DNA of 14,304 bases from DATGLW01 sp035293965. GTDB lineage: Bacteria; Actinomycetota; Acidimicrobiia; Acidimicrobiales; RAAP-2. Position 1 is the first letter of the stretch. Every line of letters starts with the position of its first letter. Both the position numbers and the translations under genes were made by a program. Below the pieces are notes generated by a model, which was not told the DNA's origin, made no database searches, and was given only the letters and a program-made list of their open reading frames with translations. Of this stretch, positions 5,833 to 13,867 are shown piece by piece. Location of the stretch: NCBI GenBank assembly GCA_035293965.1, contig DATGLW010000031.1:1-14304 (forward strand), in the 5' to 3' direction.

Positions 5833-8046
5833 GTGCCGGAGGCTGCTCCATCGACGGCTGACATGGCCCTGATCGAGCGCGCCTGCATCGATGTCGTCCG
5901 GGGCATCGCGATGGACGCCCCGGCACGGGCCAAGTCGGGCCACACGGGGACCGCCATGGCGCTCGCCCCGCTCGCGCACGTCCTCTGGACGCGGATCATG
6001 CGCTACGACCCCACCGAGCCTGCCTGGCCCGACCGCGATCGCTTCGTGCTGTCGAACGGGCACGCGTCCATTCTCCTGTACGCCATGCTCTTCCTGACCG
6101 GCTATGACATCTCGCTCGACGACCTGCGGGCCTTCCGCCAGTGGGGAAGCCGCACTCCTGGGCACCCCGAACGTCTCCACACCCCAGGCGTCGAGGTCAC
6201 GACCGGCCCCCTCGGCCAGGGACTGGCGAATGCGGTGGGCATGGGCATCGCCGAACGTTTCCTTCGCGCCAGGTTCGGCCCGGAGCTGTGCGATCACCAC
6301 ACGTTCGTCATCGCCGGCGACGGCTGCTTCGAGGAGGGTGTGTCCCACGAGGCGGCCTCGCTGGCCGGCCATCTCGGTCTGGGGCGGCTGGTGTGCGTCT
6401 ACGACGACAACCGGATCACGATCGACGGACCGACCTCTCTCGCCTGCAGCGACGACGTGGCCCGGCGGTTCGAGGCCTATGGATGGGACGTCCAGGACAT
6501 CGGCGAGGCGGCCAACGACCTCGAGGTCATCGAGTCGGCTCTCCGACGCGCCATGGCGGCCGACGACCGGCCCTCGCTGATCGTGCTCCGGAGCCACATC
6601 GGCTGGCCGTCGCCGTCGCTGACCGACACCGCCCGGGCCCATGGCGAGCCGTTCCCCCCCGCCGAGGTCCGGGCGACCAAGGAGATCCTGGGGCTGCCCC
6701 CCGAGCAGTCGTTCTGGGTTCCCGACGAGGTGCTCGGCTTCTACCGAAGAGCCGGCAGGCGCGGGCAGACGGCGCGGGCCGAATGGGAACGACGGCTGGA
6801 CGCCTACCAGGGTGACCGTGCTGCCTGGGAGGCCGCCCAGGCCGGACGCGCGCTGCCAGGATGGGAGGCGAAGGTGCCAGCGTTCGAGGCCGGCACCGCG
6901 CTGGCCACTCGGCGAGCGCTCAACGAGTGCATCAAGGCGACCGCCGGTCTCCTGCCCGGCCTCGTGGTCGGTGCCGCCGACCTCACCGGCAACACAGGCA
7001 TGGACCTCGGCGCAGCAGCGGGCGACACCGGCGGCGACGGCGTCCAGTCGAGGACCGACCCCGGGGGCCGCCAGCTCCACTACGGGATCCGCGAGCACAC
7101 CATGGCGGCTGCCATGACCGGCATGGCGCACCACGGCGGCGTGTTGCCGGTCGGTGGGACCTTCTTCGTGTTCAGCGACTACATGCGGCCGGCTGTCCGC
7201 CTCGCGGCCCTCTCGAGGGCCCACGTGGTCTACTCGTGGACGCACGACTCGGTGGGCCTCGGCGAGGACGGCCCCACCCACCAGCCCGTGGAGCACCTAG
7301 CCTCGCTGCGCGCCATGCCCGGCCTGGCGGTCGTGCGGCCCGCTGACGCCAACGAGTGTGCCCAGGCGTGGCGCCTGTCGGTCGAGGCGGCGGGTCCGAC
7401 TGGCCTCGTGCTCACCCGCCAGGACGTGCCGGTGCTGGCGGAGACGGCCGCTCGCGCCGCCACCGGTGTGCCACGGGGCGCCTACGTGCTCGTCGACGAA
7501 GCGGCTTCGCCGCCCGACGTGGTGCTCGTGAGCTCGGGCAGCGAGGTCCACCTGTGCGTGGAGGCGGCCCGGCTGCTGTCGGAGCGGAACGTGCGGGCCA
7601 GGGTCGTCTCGCTGGTGTGCTGGGAGTGGTTCGAGGAACAGGACCCTGCCTACCACGACGCCGTCCTGCCGCCAGGCGTGCCCCGCCTCGGGGTGGAGGC
7701 CGGGGCCTCCCTGGGGTGGGAGCGCTACGTGGACGCGACCGTCACGCTCGATGCCTTCGGTGCCTCGGCCCCGGGCCCGGTCGTCCTGGCCAAGCTTGGG
7801 TTCACGGCCGGCAACGTCGCCGAGCGGGCACTCGGTCTCCTTGCCGCCGTGCGAGCCGGGACCCTGCAACCGGGCGCCCGGCAGCCCGGCGCCCTGCAAC
7901 CGGGTGCCCGGCAGCCCGGCGCCCTGCAACCCGGTACCGTGGCACCGGGGACTGTGCGTCCGGGGGCCCTGGCACCTGGAGGCCCGCCCAGCGGGGCGGC
8001 ACCGTCCCCTGGCACGACACCGGCCAGGCGCCCACAGCCCGAGTGA
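5833..8046 (+). CDS. tkt: Transketolase with a C-terminal Pro-Gly repeat tail
   Basis: This thiamine-diphosphate enzyme moves two-carbon units between pentose, triose and hexose phosphates. From GTG 5833 it has 737 residues. The pyrimidine-side ThDP domain shows KSGHTG (34-39), SNGHAS (74-79), GPLGQG (125-130) and the GDG...DDN cofactor motif (162-193). The central domain has YGIREH (417-422) with the catalytic Glu421, and GEDGPTHQPVEHL (477-489). The C-terminal domain (about 545-673) is complete and ends near AERALGLLAAVRAG. Beyond it is an odd tail of about 60 residues: eight consecutive pentapeptides of the form x-x-P-G-A/T/G (677-716), then a Pro-rich end. It is the first gene of the operon. 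GTG 5812 is an alternative start adding seven residues. Confidence 0.96.
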   Translation: MPEAAPSTADMALIERACIDVVRGIAMDAPARAKSGHTGTAMALAPLAHVLWTRIMRYDPTEPAWPDRDRFVLSNGHASILLYAMLFLTGYDISLDDLRAFRQWGSRTPGHPERLHTPGVEVTTGPLGQGLANAVGMGIAERFLRARFGPELCDHHTFVIAGDGCFEEGVSHEAASLAGHLGLGRLVCVYDDNRITIDGPTSLACSDDVARRFEAYGWDVQDIGEAANDLEVIESALRRAMAADDRPSLIVLRSHIGWPSPSLTDTARAHGEPFPPAEVRATKEILGLPPEQSFWVPDEVLGFYRRAGRRGQTARAEWERRLDAYQGDRAAWEAAQAGRALPGWEAKVPAFEAGTALATRRALNECIKATAGLLPGLVVGAADLTGNTGMDLGAAAGDTGGDGVQSRTDPGGRQLHYGIREHTMAAAMTGMAHHGGVLPVGGTFFVFSDYMRPAVRLAALSRAHVVYSWTHDSVGLGEDGPTHQPVEHLASLRAMPGLAVVRPADANECAQAWRLSVEAAGPTGLVLTRQDVPVLAETAARAATGVPRGAYVLVDEAASPPDVVLVSSGSEVHLCVEAARLLSERNVRARVVSLVCWEWFEEQDPAYHDAVLPPGVPRLGVEAGASLGWERYVDATVTLDAFGASAPGPVVLAKLGFTAGNVAERALGLLAAVRAGTLQPGARQPGALQPGARQPGALQPGTVAPGTVRPGALAPGGPPSGAAPSPGTTPARRPQPE
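7862..7934 (+). repeat. 30-bp tandem repeat encoding the transketolase tail
   Basis: Unit 1 (7862-7891) and unit 2 (7892-7921) differ at a single base, and a third copy begins at 7922 and decays after about 12 bases. Each unit contains two related 15-bp halves, giving LQPGA-RQPGA pairs. Diverged 15-bp copies continue to about 7980. The period is a multiple of three, so the reading frame is kept. Confidence 0.9.
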
Positions 8047-8078
8047 CTCCCGCCGGCGCCGTGACTCCCGCCGGCGAC
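8043..8078 (+). repeat. 18-bp duplication spanning the tkt stop codon
   Basis: GTGACTCCCGCCGGCG occurs at 8043-8058 and again at 8061-8076, an 18-bp period. The TGA of the first copy is the transketolase stop codon. The 70-base gap to transaldolase otherwise contains only the ribosome-binding site. Confidence 0.85.
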
Positions 8079-8103
8079 GGGTCCGCTGCATCGCCCGACG
8101 CAC

Positions 8104-8109
8104 AGGAGG
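8104..8109 (+). promoter_or_regulatory. Ribosome-binding site of transaldolase
   Basis: AGGAGG, seven bases before GTG 8117, fixes that start. The longer upstream frame is a shadow of the transketolase 3' end. Confidence 0.85.
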
Positions 8110-8116
8110 ACCGCGT

Positions 8117-9313
8117 GTGACAGGACTCCAGAACCGGCTCCATGAGCTCTACGACCGGCAGGGTCAGAGCCCCTGGGTCGACAACCTGGTGCGCGACTGG
8201 CTCGAGGGCGGGTACCTTGCTTCCCTCGTCGCGTCCGGCATCCGCGGGGTGACGTCCAACCCGACCATCTTCGCCAAGGCGATCGAGGGATCGGCAGCCT
8301 ACGACGAGCAGTTCGCCGCGCTCGTGCCGGCCGATCCGGTGGAGGCCGCGTACTGGGAGCTCGTCGTCCGCGACATCACGCAGGCTCTCGAGGTGCTGGG
8401 ACCCCTCTACGAGCGCTCGGAGGGCGGCGACGGCTTCGCATCCCTCGAGGTGGCACCTCGCCTGGCGCACGACACCGCAGGTACGGTGGCGGCAGCGAAC
8501 CAGTTGCACGAGCGCATTGCCCTGCCGAACCTGCTGGTCAAGGTGCCCGCCACCGAGGCGGGCCTCACTGCCATCGAGCAGCTGGTCGGCACCGGCCGCA
8601 GCGTGAACGTGACCCTGATCTTCGGGCTCGACCGCTACGACGCCGTCGTCGAAGCCTACCTGTCGGGCCTCGAGGCCCTCGTCCGCTCGGGATGGACCGA
8701 CCTGTCGCGGGTCCACAGCGTGGCGTCCTTCTTCGTCAGCCGGGTCGACACGGAGGTCGACCGCCGGCTGGAGGTCCTCGCCGGCCCCGAGGGTCGCGCC
8801 GAGATCCTCGCGCTGCGGGGGCAAGCGGCCGTCGCCCAGGCCAAGGTGGCCTACCAGCACTTCCTCCAGGCCTTTCGCGGGCCTCGCTGGGAGGCGTTGG
8901 CGGCGCGTGGGGCCCGCACCCAGCGCCCCCTGTGGGCGTCGACGTCCACCAAGAACCCCGCCTACCCGGACCTCCTCTACGTGGACTCCCTCATCGGGCC
9001 CGACACGGTCAACACGATGCCCGAGGGGACCATCGAGGCGTTCCTCGACCACGGTTCGGTGTCGCGGACCCTCGATGCCGGCGTGGAGGACGCGGTCTCG
9101 GTGCTCGAGCGCCTCGGCGAGGTCGGGGTCGACATGGCGGACGTGGCGGCGACCCTCGAGGAGCAGGGGGTCCGTGCGTTCGCCGCGTCGTTCGACGATT
9201 TGCTCCGGGCATTGGCGGCCAAGGCCGCCCCGGCGGCGGTGGGCACCGGGTCGTCGGGCGTGCCACCATCGGGCGTGCCACCATCGGGCCTCGGGCCGAC
9301 GGGCCACCGATGA
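8117..9313 (+). CDS. tal: Transaldolase
   Basis: Transaldolase moves a dihydroxyacetone unit between sugar phosphates and links the non-oxidative pentose phosphate branch to glycolysis. The 398-residue protein fits the longer actinobacterial type (mycobacterial Tal is about 373). It shows SPWVDNLVRDWL (18-29) with an active-site Asp, GVTSNPTIFAKAI (44-56), NLLVKVPATEAGL (138-150) with the Schiff-base Lys142, SVNVTLIF (162-169), SVASFFVSRVDTEVD (201-215), RPLWASTSTKNPAYPD (270-285) and TVNTMPEGT (297-305). The core ends near residue 370. The remainder is a low-complexity tail with SGVPP-SGVPP-SGLGP (380-394), encoded by a 15-bp DNA repeat. The GTG start has an AGGAGG at ideal spacing. The stop overlaps the zwf start (ATGA). 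Confidence 0.96.
   Translation: MTGLQNRLHELYDRQGQSPWVDNLVRDWLEGGYLASLVASGIRGVTSNPTIFAKAIEGSAAYDEQFAALVPADPVEAAYWELVVRDITQALEVLGPLYERSEGGDGFASLEVAPRLAHDTAGTVAAANQLHERIALPNLLVKVPATEAGLTAIEQLVGTGRSVNVTLIFGLDRYDAVVEAYLSGLEALVRSGWTDLSRVHSVASFFVSRVDTEVDRRLEVLAGPEGRAEILALRGQAAVAQAKVAYQHFLQAFRGPRWEALAARGARTQRPLWASTSTKNPAYPDLLYVDSLIGPDTVNTMPEGTIEAFLDHGSVSRTLDAGVEDAVSVLERLGEVGVDMADVAATLEEQGVRAFAASFDDLLRALAAKAAPAAVGTGSSGVPPSGVPPSGLGPTGHR
9254..9298 (+). repeat. 15-bp repeat at the transaldolase C-terminus
   Basis: TCGGGCGTGCCACCA occurs exactly at 9254-9268 and 9269-9283, followed by a diverged third unit at 9284-9298. It is read in frame as SGVPP, SGVPP, SGLGP and ends shortly before the stop codon. 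Confidence 0.9.
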
Positions 9314-10824
9314 CGACCGTCGACATCGGCGCGCCGCCTCCGCAGCGGACACCACCACTGGTGCTGGTGATCTTCGGGGCGTCGGGCGACTTGACCGCCC
9401 GCAAGCTCCTCCCAGCCCTTGCGGGGTTGGCCGATGCGAAGCGCCTCAACGACTCGTTCACGGTCATCGGCGTGGCGCGGACCCCCTGGACCGACGACGA
9501 GTTCCGCAGGGTGGCCATCGACGCCTGCCCCGGTGCCGGGCCGGCGTGGCGAGATCTCGTGGCCCGTTTCCGCTACGTCGCCGGCGAGTACGCGGCCACC
9601 GAGACCTTCGACCGCCTCAAGGAGGTCATCGAGGAAGCGGACCGCGAGTACGGCACGTCGGGCAACCGGGTCTACTACCTGGCGACCGTCCCCGACATGT
9701 TCGACGCCATAACCGGGGCCCTGGCCAAGGAAGGGTGCAACCAACCGGGGCGCAGCGGGCGCTTCGTCAGGTTGGTGGTCGAGAAGCCCTACGGCCACGA
9801 CCTGCAGAGCGCGCTGGCCCTCGACGCGGCCGTGCACCAGGCATTCGACGAGGACCAGATCTTTCGTATCGACCACTACATGGGCAAGGAGACGGTCCAG
9901 AACGTCCTCGCCCTGCGCTTCGCGAACGCGATCTTCGAGCCCGTCTGGAACCGGCGCTACGTCGAGCAGGTGCAGATCACCGTGGCCGAGTCCATCGGCG
10001 TCGAGCACCGCGGCGGCTTCTACGAGAAGGCAGGGGCATTGCGGGACATCGTCCAGAACCACGTGATGCAGGTGCTGTCGCTCACGTTGATGGAGCCGCC
10101 GACGGGGATGGACGCCCAGCACGTGCGCGACGAGAAGGTCAAGTTGCTCAAGGCGGTCGACATCCCCACCGCCGACGAGGCAGTGGACAAGTCGGTGCGC
10201 GGGCAGTACACGCGCGGCGTCGTCGACGGCCAGCCGGTCAAGGCGTACCGGGAGGAGGACGGGGTCGATCCGCACAGCACGACCGAGACGTTCGTGGCGC
10301 TGCGCCTGCGGGTCGAGAACTGGCGCTGGGCCGGGGTGCCCGTGTACGTGCGGACGGGTAAGCGGCTGCCGGCCCGGGTGACCGAGGTGGCGCTGCAGTT
10401 CCACCGGGTGCCCTTCCTGGCCTTCGAAGGGGTCATGGCCCGCCAGCTCAGGCCGAACACTCTCGTGCTGCGGATCCAGCCCGACGAGGGCATCAGCCTG
10501 CATTTCGGGGCCAAGGTCCCCGGCGAGACGTTCAGGGTCCAGTCGGTGGCCATGGACTTCCTCTACCGCTCGTTCTTCGAGGCGGCCGCCGCCATGGACG
10601 GCTACCAGCGGCTGCTCCACGACGCCATGTGCGGCGACGCCACCCTGTTCATCCGTGCCGACGAGGTCGAGCAGGCCTGGCGGATCGTCGAGCCCTACCT
10701 GGAGGCGTGGGCCGAGCCACCCGGTGCTGGCCTCCACTTCTACCCGGCAGGCAGCTGGGGACCCCATATCGCTGACCTGCTGCTCGAGCGGTCCGGTGAC
10801 GCATGGCGGGTCCCGGAGCCATGA
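9310..10824 (+). CDS. zwf: Glucose-6-phosphate 1-dehydrogenase
   Basis: This enzyme oxidises glucose 6-phosphate to 6-phosphoglucono-lactone with reduction of NADP(+), the entry step of the oxidative pentose phosphate pathway. The 504-residue length is standard. The nucleotide fingerprint is GASGDLTARKL (23-33). EKPYGHD (158-164), the substrate motif FRIDHYMGKE (185-194) with Asp188 and His189, and RDIVQNHVMQ (245-254) with His251 supply the Asp-His pair known from the Leuconostoc enzyme. YVRTGKRLP (346-354) is also conserved. The ATG at 9310 overlaps the tal stop as ATGA and has no strong ribosome-binding site, so coupling to tal is likely. The end overlaps the pgl start. The zwf-associated opcA, common in other actinobacteria, is missing next door. 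Confidence 0.97.
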   Translation: MTTVDIGAPPPQRTPPLVLVIFGASGDLTARKLLPALAGLADAKRLNDSFTVIGVARTPWTDDEFRRVAIDACPGAGPAWRDLVARFRYVAGEYAATETFDRLKEVIEEADREYGTSGNRVYYLATVPDMFDAITGALAKEGCNQPGRSGRFVRLVVEKPYGHDLQSALALDAAVHQAFDEDQIFRIDHYMGKETVQNVLALRFANAIFEPVWNRRYVEQVQITVAESIGVEHRGGFYEKAGALRDIVQNHVMQVLSLTLMEPPTGMDAQHVRDEKVKLLKAVDIPTADEAVDKSVRGQYTRGVVDGQPVKAYREEDGVDPHSTTETFVALRLRVENWRWAGVPVYVRTGKRLPARVTEVALQFHRVPFLAFEGVMARQLRPNTLVLRIQPDEGISLHFGAKVPGETFRVQSVAMDFLYRSFFEAAAAMDGYQRLLHDAMCGDATLFIRADEVEQAWRIVEPYLEAWAEPPGAGLHFYPAGSWGPHIADLLLERSGDAWRVPEP

Positions 10825-11531
10825 CCTCCCTGGTCGATCCGCTGGCTGGCATCCGACCGGTGGAGGACGTCGCCGGCGAGTTCGTGAACGTGGTGGTCGA
10901 CGCCTTCGAGCGGCGCCAGGGCCCGAGGTTCTCCCTCGTGCTGTCGGGGGGCGACACGGCTCGTTCGTGTTACGAGCGGCTCGCGGGCGACGCCGTGGCC
11001 CGGATCGACTGGGCGGCAGTCGACGTCTACCTCGGCGACGAGCGCTGGGTGCCGGCGGACCACCCAGACGCCAACCAGCGCATGGTGCGCGAGGCCCTGC
11101 TCGACCGTGTGGGGCAAGTGGGCTCCTTCCGGCCCATTCCGACCGACGCGCCCCTGCAGGTATGCGCGGCTGCCTACCAGCAGGTGATCGCCGAGGTGCT
11201 GGCCGGGGGAGGTCTCGACCTGGTCCATCTCGGGCTCGGACCCGACGGGCACACGGCGTCGCTGTTCCCCGGCTCCGATTCCCTCGACGCCGGACCGTCC
11301 GAGCTGGTGGTGGCGACCAGAGACCCCCGCGGCGCCAATCCCCACCCGCGCCTGACGCTGACCCTCCCGGCCATCGCCGCAGCCCGCCTGGCAGTGTTCA
11401 CGGTGTCCGGACCCTCCAAGCGCGAGGCTGTGAGCCGGCTGCGTAGTGCCGAGGACCTGCCGGCGGCGAGGGTGCGGGCCGGGGAGGTGCGTTGGCTGAT
11501 CGACCGGGGGGCGTACGAGGAGGCCCGATGA
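10821..11531 (+). CDS. pgl: 6-phosphogluconolactonase
   Basis: Pgl hydrolyses 6-phosphogluconolactone made by the preceding enzyme to 6-phosphogluconate. The 236-residue product belongs to the NagB/DevB-type fold. It shows VLSGGDTARSCYERLA (40-55) for phosphate binding, VYLGDERWVPADHPDANQRM (69-88), the LGLGPDGHTASLFPG motif (137-151) with the likely catalytic His144, and SGPSKREAV (196-204). The start was put at ATG 10821, which overlaps the zwf stop as ATGA, like the other junctions in this operon. ATG 10803, in the same frame, would add six residues and cannot be excluded. The end overlaps fbiC as ATGA. Confidence 0.94.
   Translation: MTSLVDPLAGIRPVEDVAGEFVNVVVDAFERRQGPRFSLVLSGGDTARSCYERLAGDAVARIDWAAVDVYLGDERWVPADHPDANQRMVREALLDRVGQVGSFRPIPTDAPLQVCAAAYQQVIAEVLAGGGLDLVHLGLGPDGHTASLFPGSDSLDAGPSELVVATRDPRGANPHPRLTLTLPAIAAARLAVFTVSGPSKREAVSRLRSAEDLPAARVRAGEVRWLIDRGAYEEAR
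11518..11523 (+). promoter_or_regulatory. Ribosome-binding site of fbiC
   Basis: AGGAGG lies inside the last codons of pgl, four bases before ATG 11528. It supports that start over the GTG at 11492 further upstream in the same frame. Confidence 0.7.
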
Positions 11532-13867
11532 CCCACGAACTCCTGCAAGCAGGGCTTGCCGAGCTGATGGACGAGGCCCGCCGGGTTCGCGACCGTGCTC
11601 ACGGATCCCGCGTGACCTTCTCGCCGAAGGTCTTCATCCCGCTCACGATGCTGTGCCGGGACCGCTGCGGCTACTGCACCTTCGCCAAGGCGCCGGCGAG
11701 GCTCTCGGGTCCCTACCTCACGAAGGACGAGGTGCTGGCCATCGCGCGTGCAGGGCGGAAGGCCGGCTGCCACGAAGCGCTGTTCACCCTCGGCGAGCGC
11801 CCGGAGCTGCGCTACGCCTCGGCGCGGGCGTGGCTGGCTGCTTCCGGCTACCAGTCGACCCTCGAGTACCTGGCCGACGCGTGCGCGGCCGTGCTCGAGG
11901 AGACCGGCCTCCTGCCCCATGCCAACGCCGGCGCCCTGGACCGCCAGGAGCTGGCCTCGCTGCGGCCGGTGACGGCCAGCCAGGGGATGATGGTCGAGAC
12001 GCTGGCCGAGGTGCCGGCGCACCGCCGCTCGCCCGACAAGGCGGCCGCGCGGCGACTGGCGACCCTCGACGCCGCGGGCGAGCTCGCGGTTCCGTTCACC
12101 ACCGGCATCCTCGTCGGCATCGGCGAGACCCGAGCCGATCGCCTGGCGGCGCTCGAGGCGATCGCTGCGTCCCATCGCCGCTACGGGCACGTCCAGGAGG
12201 TGATCATCCAGAACTTCCTGCCGAAGCCCGGGACGGCCATGGCCTCGCACCCGCCGTGCCCTCCCGAGGAGCTGCTGTGGTCGATCGCCGCGGCGAGGCT
12301 CATCCTGCCTCCCGACGTGCACCTGCAGGCGCCGCCGAACCTCTCCGACGACCTCGTGCCGCTGCTCGAGGCAGGCATCGACGACTGGGGCGGCGTGTCC
12401 CCAGTGACGGCCGACCACGTCAACCCCGAGCGGGCGTGGCCAACCCTCGAGGTCCTTCGCCGCGCGACGGAAGCTGGCGGACACACGCTGGCGCCTCGCC
12501 TTACCTTGTACCCCTCGTACGCCTTGCGCCCCGAGCGGTGGCTCGACCCCGGGGTGCGGTTCTCCGTGCTGGACGCGAGCGACGCCGAAGGCCTGGCGCG
12601 CGACAGCGAATGGTGCTCCGGCGGAGCGGTGCCACCACCCAGCATCGTCGGTTCGCCCTCTGGTGATCCGGTCGGCGCGGCCAGCAGCGCGAGCCCGATC
12701 CCGCAAGCTGGGGTCCCTCTTCGGCGAGGGAGGAACGGGAGCGCGAGGGGGCCGGTCGACGAGGTCCTGGCCGGGGTCGCGCTCGGTCAAGAGGTCGGCG
12801 AGGCCGAGATCGTCACGCTCTTCTCGGCGCGGGGACCGGACGTGCGCAAGGTGGCCGAAGTCGCCGACGATCTGCGGGCGTCCACCATCGGCGACGAGGT
12901 GACCTACGTCGTCAACCGCAACATCAATTACACCAACGTCTGCACGTTCAAGTGCCGGTTCTGCGCCTTCTCGAAGGGGCCTCTGTCTCTCAACCTGCGG
13001 GGATCGCCCTACTTGCTCGACCTCGACGAGATCACGCGGCGGGTGATCGAGGCGGAGCGGGCGGGGGCGACCGAGGTGTGCCTCCAAGGGGGCATCCACC
13101 CGTCGTTCGACGGTGAGTACTACCTCGACGTGGTCCGGGCTGTGCGGGCTGGCTCCGAGCACATCCACATCCACGGGTTCACCGCCCTGGAGGTGACCGA
13201 GGGGGCGCGCCGTTCCGGTATCTCGCTCGACGAGTACCTGATCCGGCTGAAGGAAGCGGGCCTGAAGACGTTGCCGGGCACCGCGGCAGAGATCCTCGAC
13301 GACGACGTGCGAGCGATCATCTGCCCGGACAAGATCGACACAGCGGAATGGCTGGAGGCGCACCGGACAGCTCACCGGGTCGGCCTTCGTTCCAACGTCA
13401 CCATCATGTTCGGGTCGGTCGAGCAGCCGATCAGCTGGGCCAGGCACATGGTGCGCACTCGTGCATTGCAGCGGGAGACGGGCGGCTTCACCGAGTTCGT
13501 GCCGTTGCCGTTCGTCCACATGGCCACGCCCATCTACCTCCAGCGCCGGGCTCGCCGAGGGCCCACCTTTCGCGAAGCCCTCCTGATGCATGCCGTCGGT
13601 CGCATCGCGTACAGCGGGGCGATCGACAGCGTGCAGGTGAGCTGGGTGAAGATGGGCATGGACGGTGCCCGGCAGGCCCTGCGGGCAGGTGCCAACGACC
13701 TGGGTGGCACGCTCATGGACGAGAACATCTCCCGGGCGGCCGGGGCCACCCACGGGCAGCGCATGGATGTGTCGGACTTCGAGGAGCTCGTGGCGCCAAT
13801 CGGCCGGCCGCTCGCCCAACGGACCACCCTGTACGGGCGCGTCGCAGCGGCGCCGGTGGGAACGTGA
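11528..13867 (+). CDS. fbiC: FO synthase, fused CofG-CofH (FbiC)
   Basis: This bifunctional radical-SAM enzyme joins 5-amino-6-ribitylamino-uracil and tyrosine to make FO, the deazaflavin core of coenzyme F420. The 779-residue protein has two radical-SAM halves. The N-terminal CofG half (about 28-350) has the cluster motif C43-RDR-C47-GY-C50 and LVGIGETRADR (195-205). The C-terminal CofH half (about 435-775) has C472-TFK-C476-RF-C479, LQGGIHP (519-525) and a final MDENISRAAGATHG (730-743). The halves are joined by a low-complexity linker (about 365-408). Mycobacterial FbiC is somewhat longer (about 856). The start overlaps pgl (ATGA) and the end overlaps the next gene (GTGA). Location in a pentose phosphate operon is the notable feature. 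Confidence 0.97.
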   Translation: MTHELLQAGLAELMDEARRVRDRAHGSRVTFSPKVFIPLTMLCRDRCGYCTFAKAPARLSGPYLTKDEVLAIARAGRKAGCHEALFTLGERPELRYASARAWLAASGYQSTLEYLADACAAVLEETGLLPHANAGALDRQELASLRPVTASQGMMVETLAEVPAHRRSPDKAAARRLATLDAAGELAVPFTTGILVGIGETRADRLAALEAIAASHRRYGHVQEVIIQNFLPKPGTAMASHPPCPPEELLWSIAAARLILPPDVHLQAPPNLSDDLVPLLEAGIDDWGGVSPVTADHVNPERAWPTLEVLRRATEAGGHTLAPRLTLYPSYALRPERWLDPGVRFSVLDASDAEGLARDSEWCSGGAVPPPSIVGSPSGDPVGAASSASPIPQAGVPLRRGRNGSARGPVDEVLAGVALGQEVGEAEIVTLFSARGPDVRKVAEVADDLRASTIGDEVTYVVNRNINYTNVCTFKCRFCAFSKGPLSLNLRGSPYLLDLDEITRRVIEAERAGATEVCLQGGIHPSFDGEYYLDVVRAVRAGSEHIHIHGFTALEVTEGARRSGISLDEYLIRLKEAGLKTLPGTAAEILDDDVRAIICPDKIDTAEWLEAHRTAHRVGLRSNVTIMFGSVEQPISWARHMVRTRALQRETGGFTEFVPLPFVHMATPIYLQRRARRGPTFREALLMHAVGRIAYSGAIDSVQVSWVKMGMDGARQALRAGANDLGGTLMDENISRAAGATHGQRMDVSDFEELVAPIGRPLAQRTTLYGRVAAAPVGT

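Noticed and set aside
7802..10767. Two long minus-strand frames opposite tal and zwf
   Set aside because: They have shadow composition (Asp/Val/Leu/His-rich, no motifs) and lie opposite highly conserved enzymes.
11174..13819. 881-codon open frame on the minus strand opposite fbiC and the 3' end of pgl
   Set aside because: It is antisense to a well-supported FO synthase, has no recognisable domain, and is of the kind that GC-rich codon use leaves open by chance.
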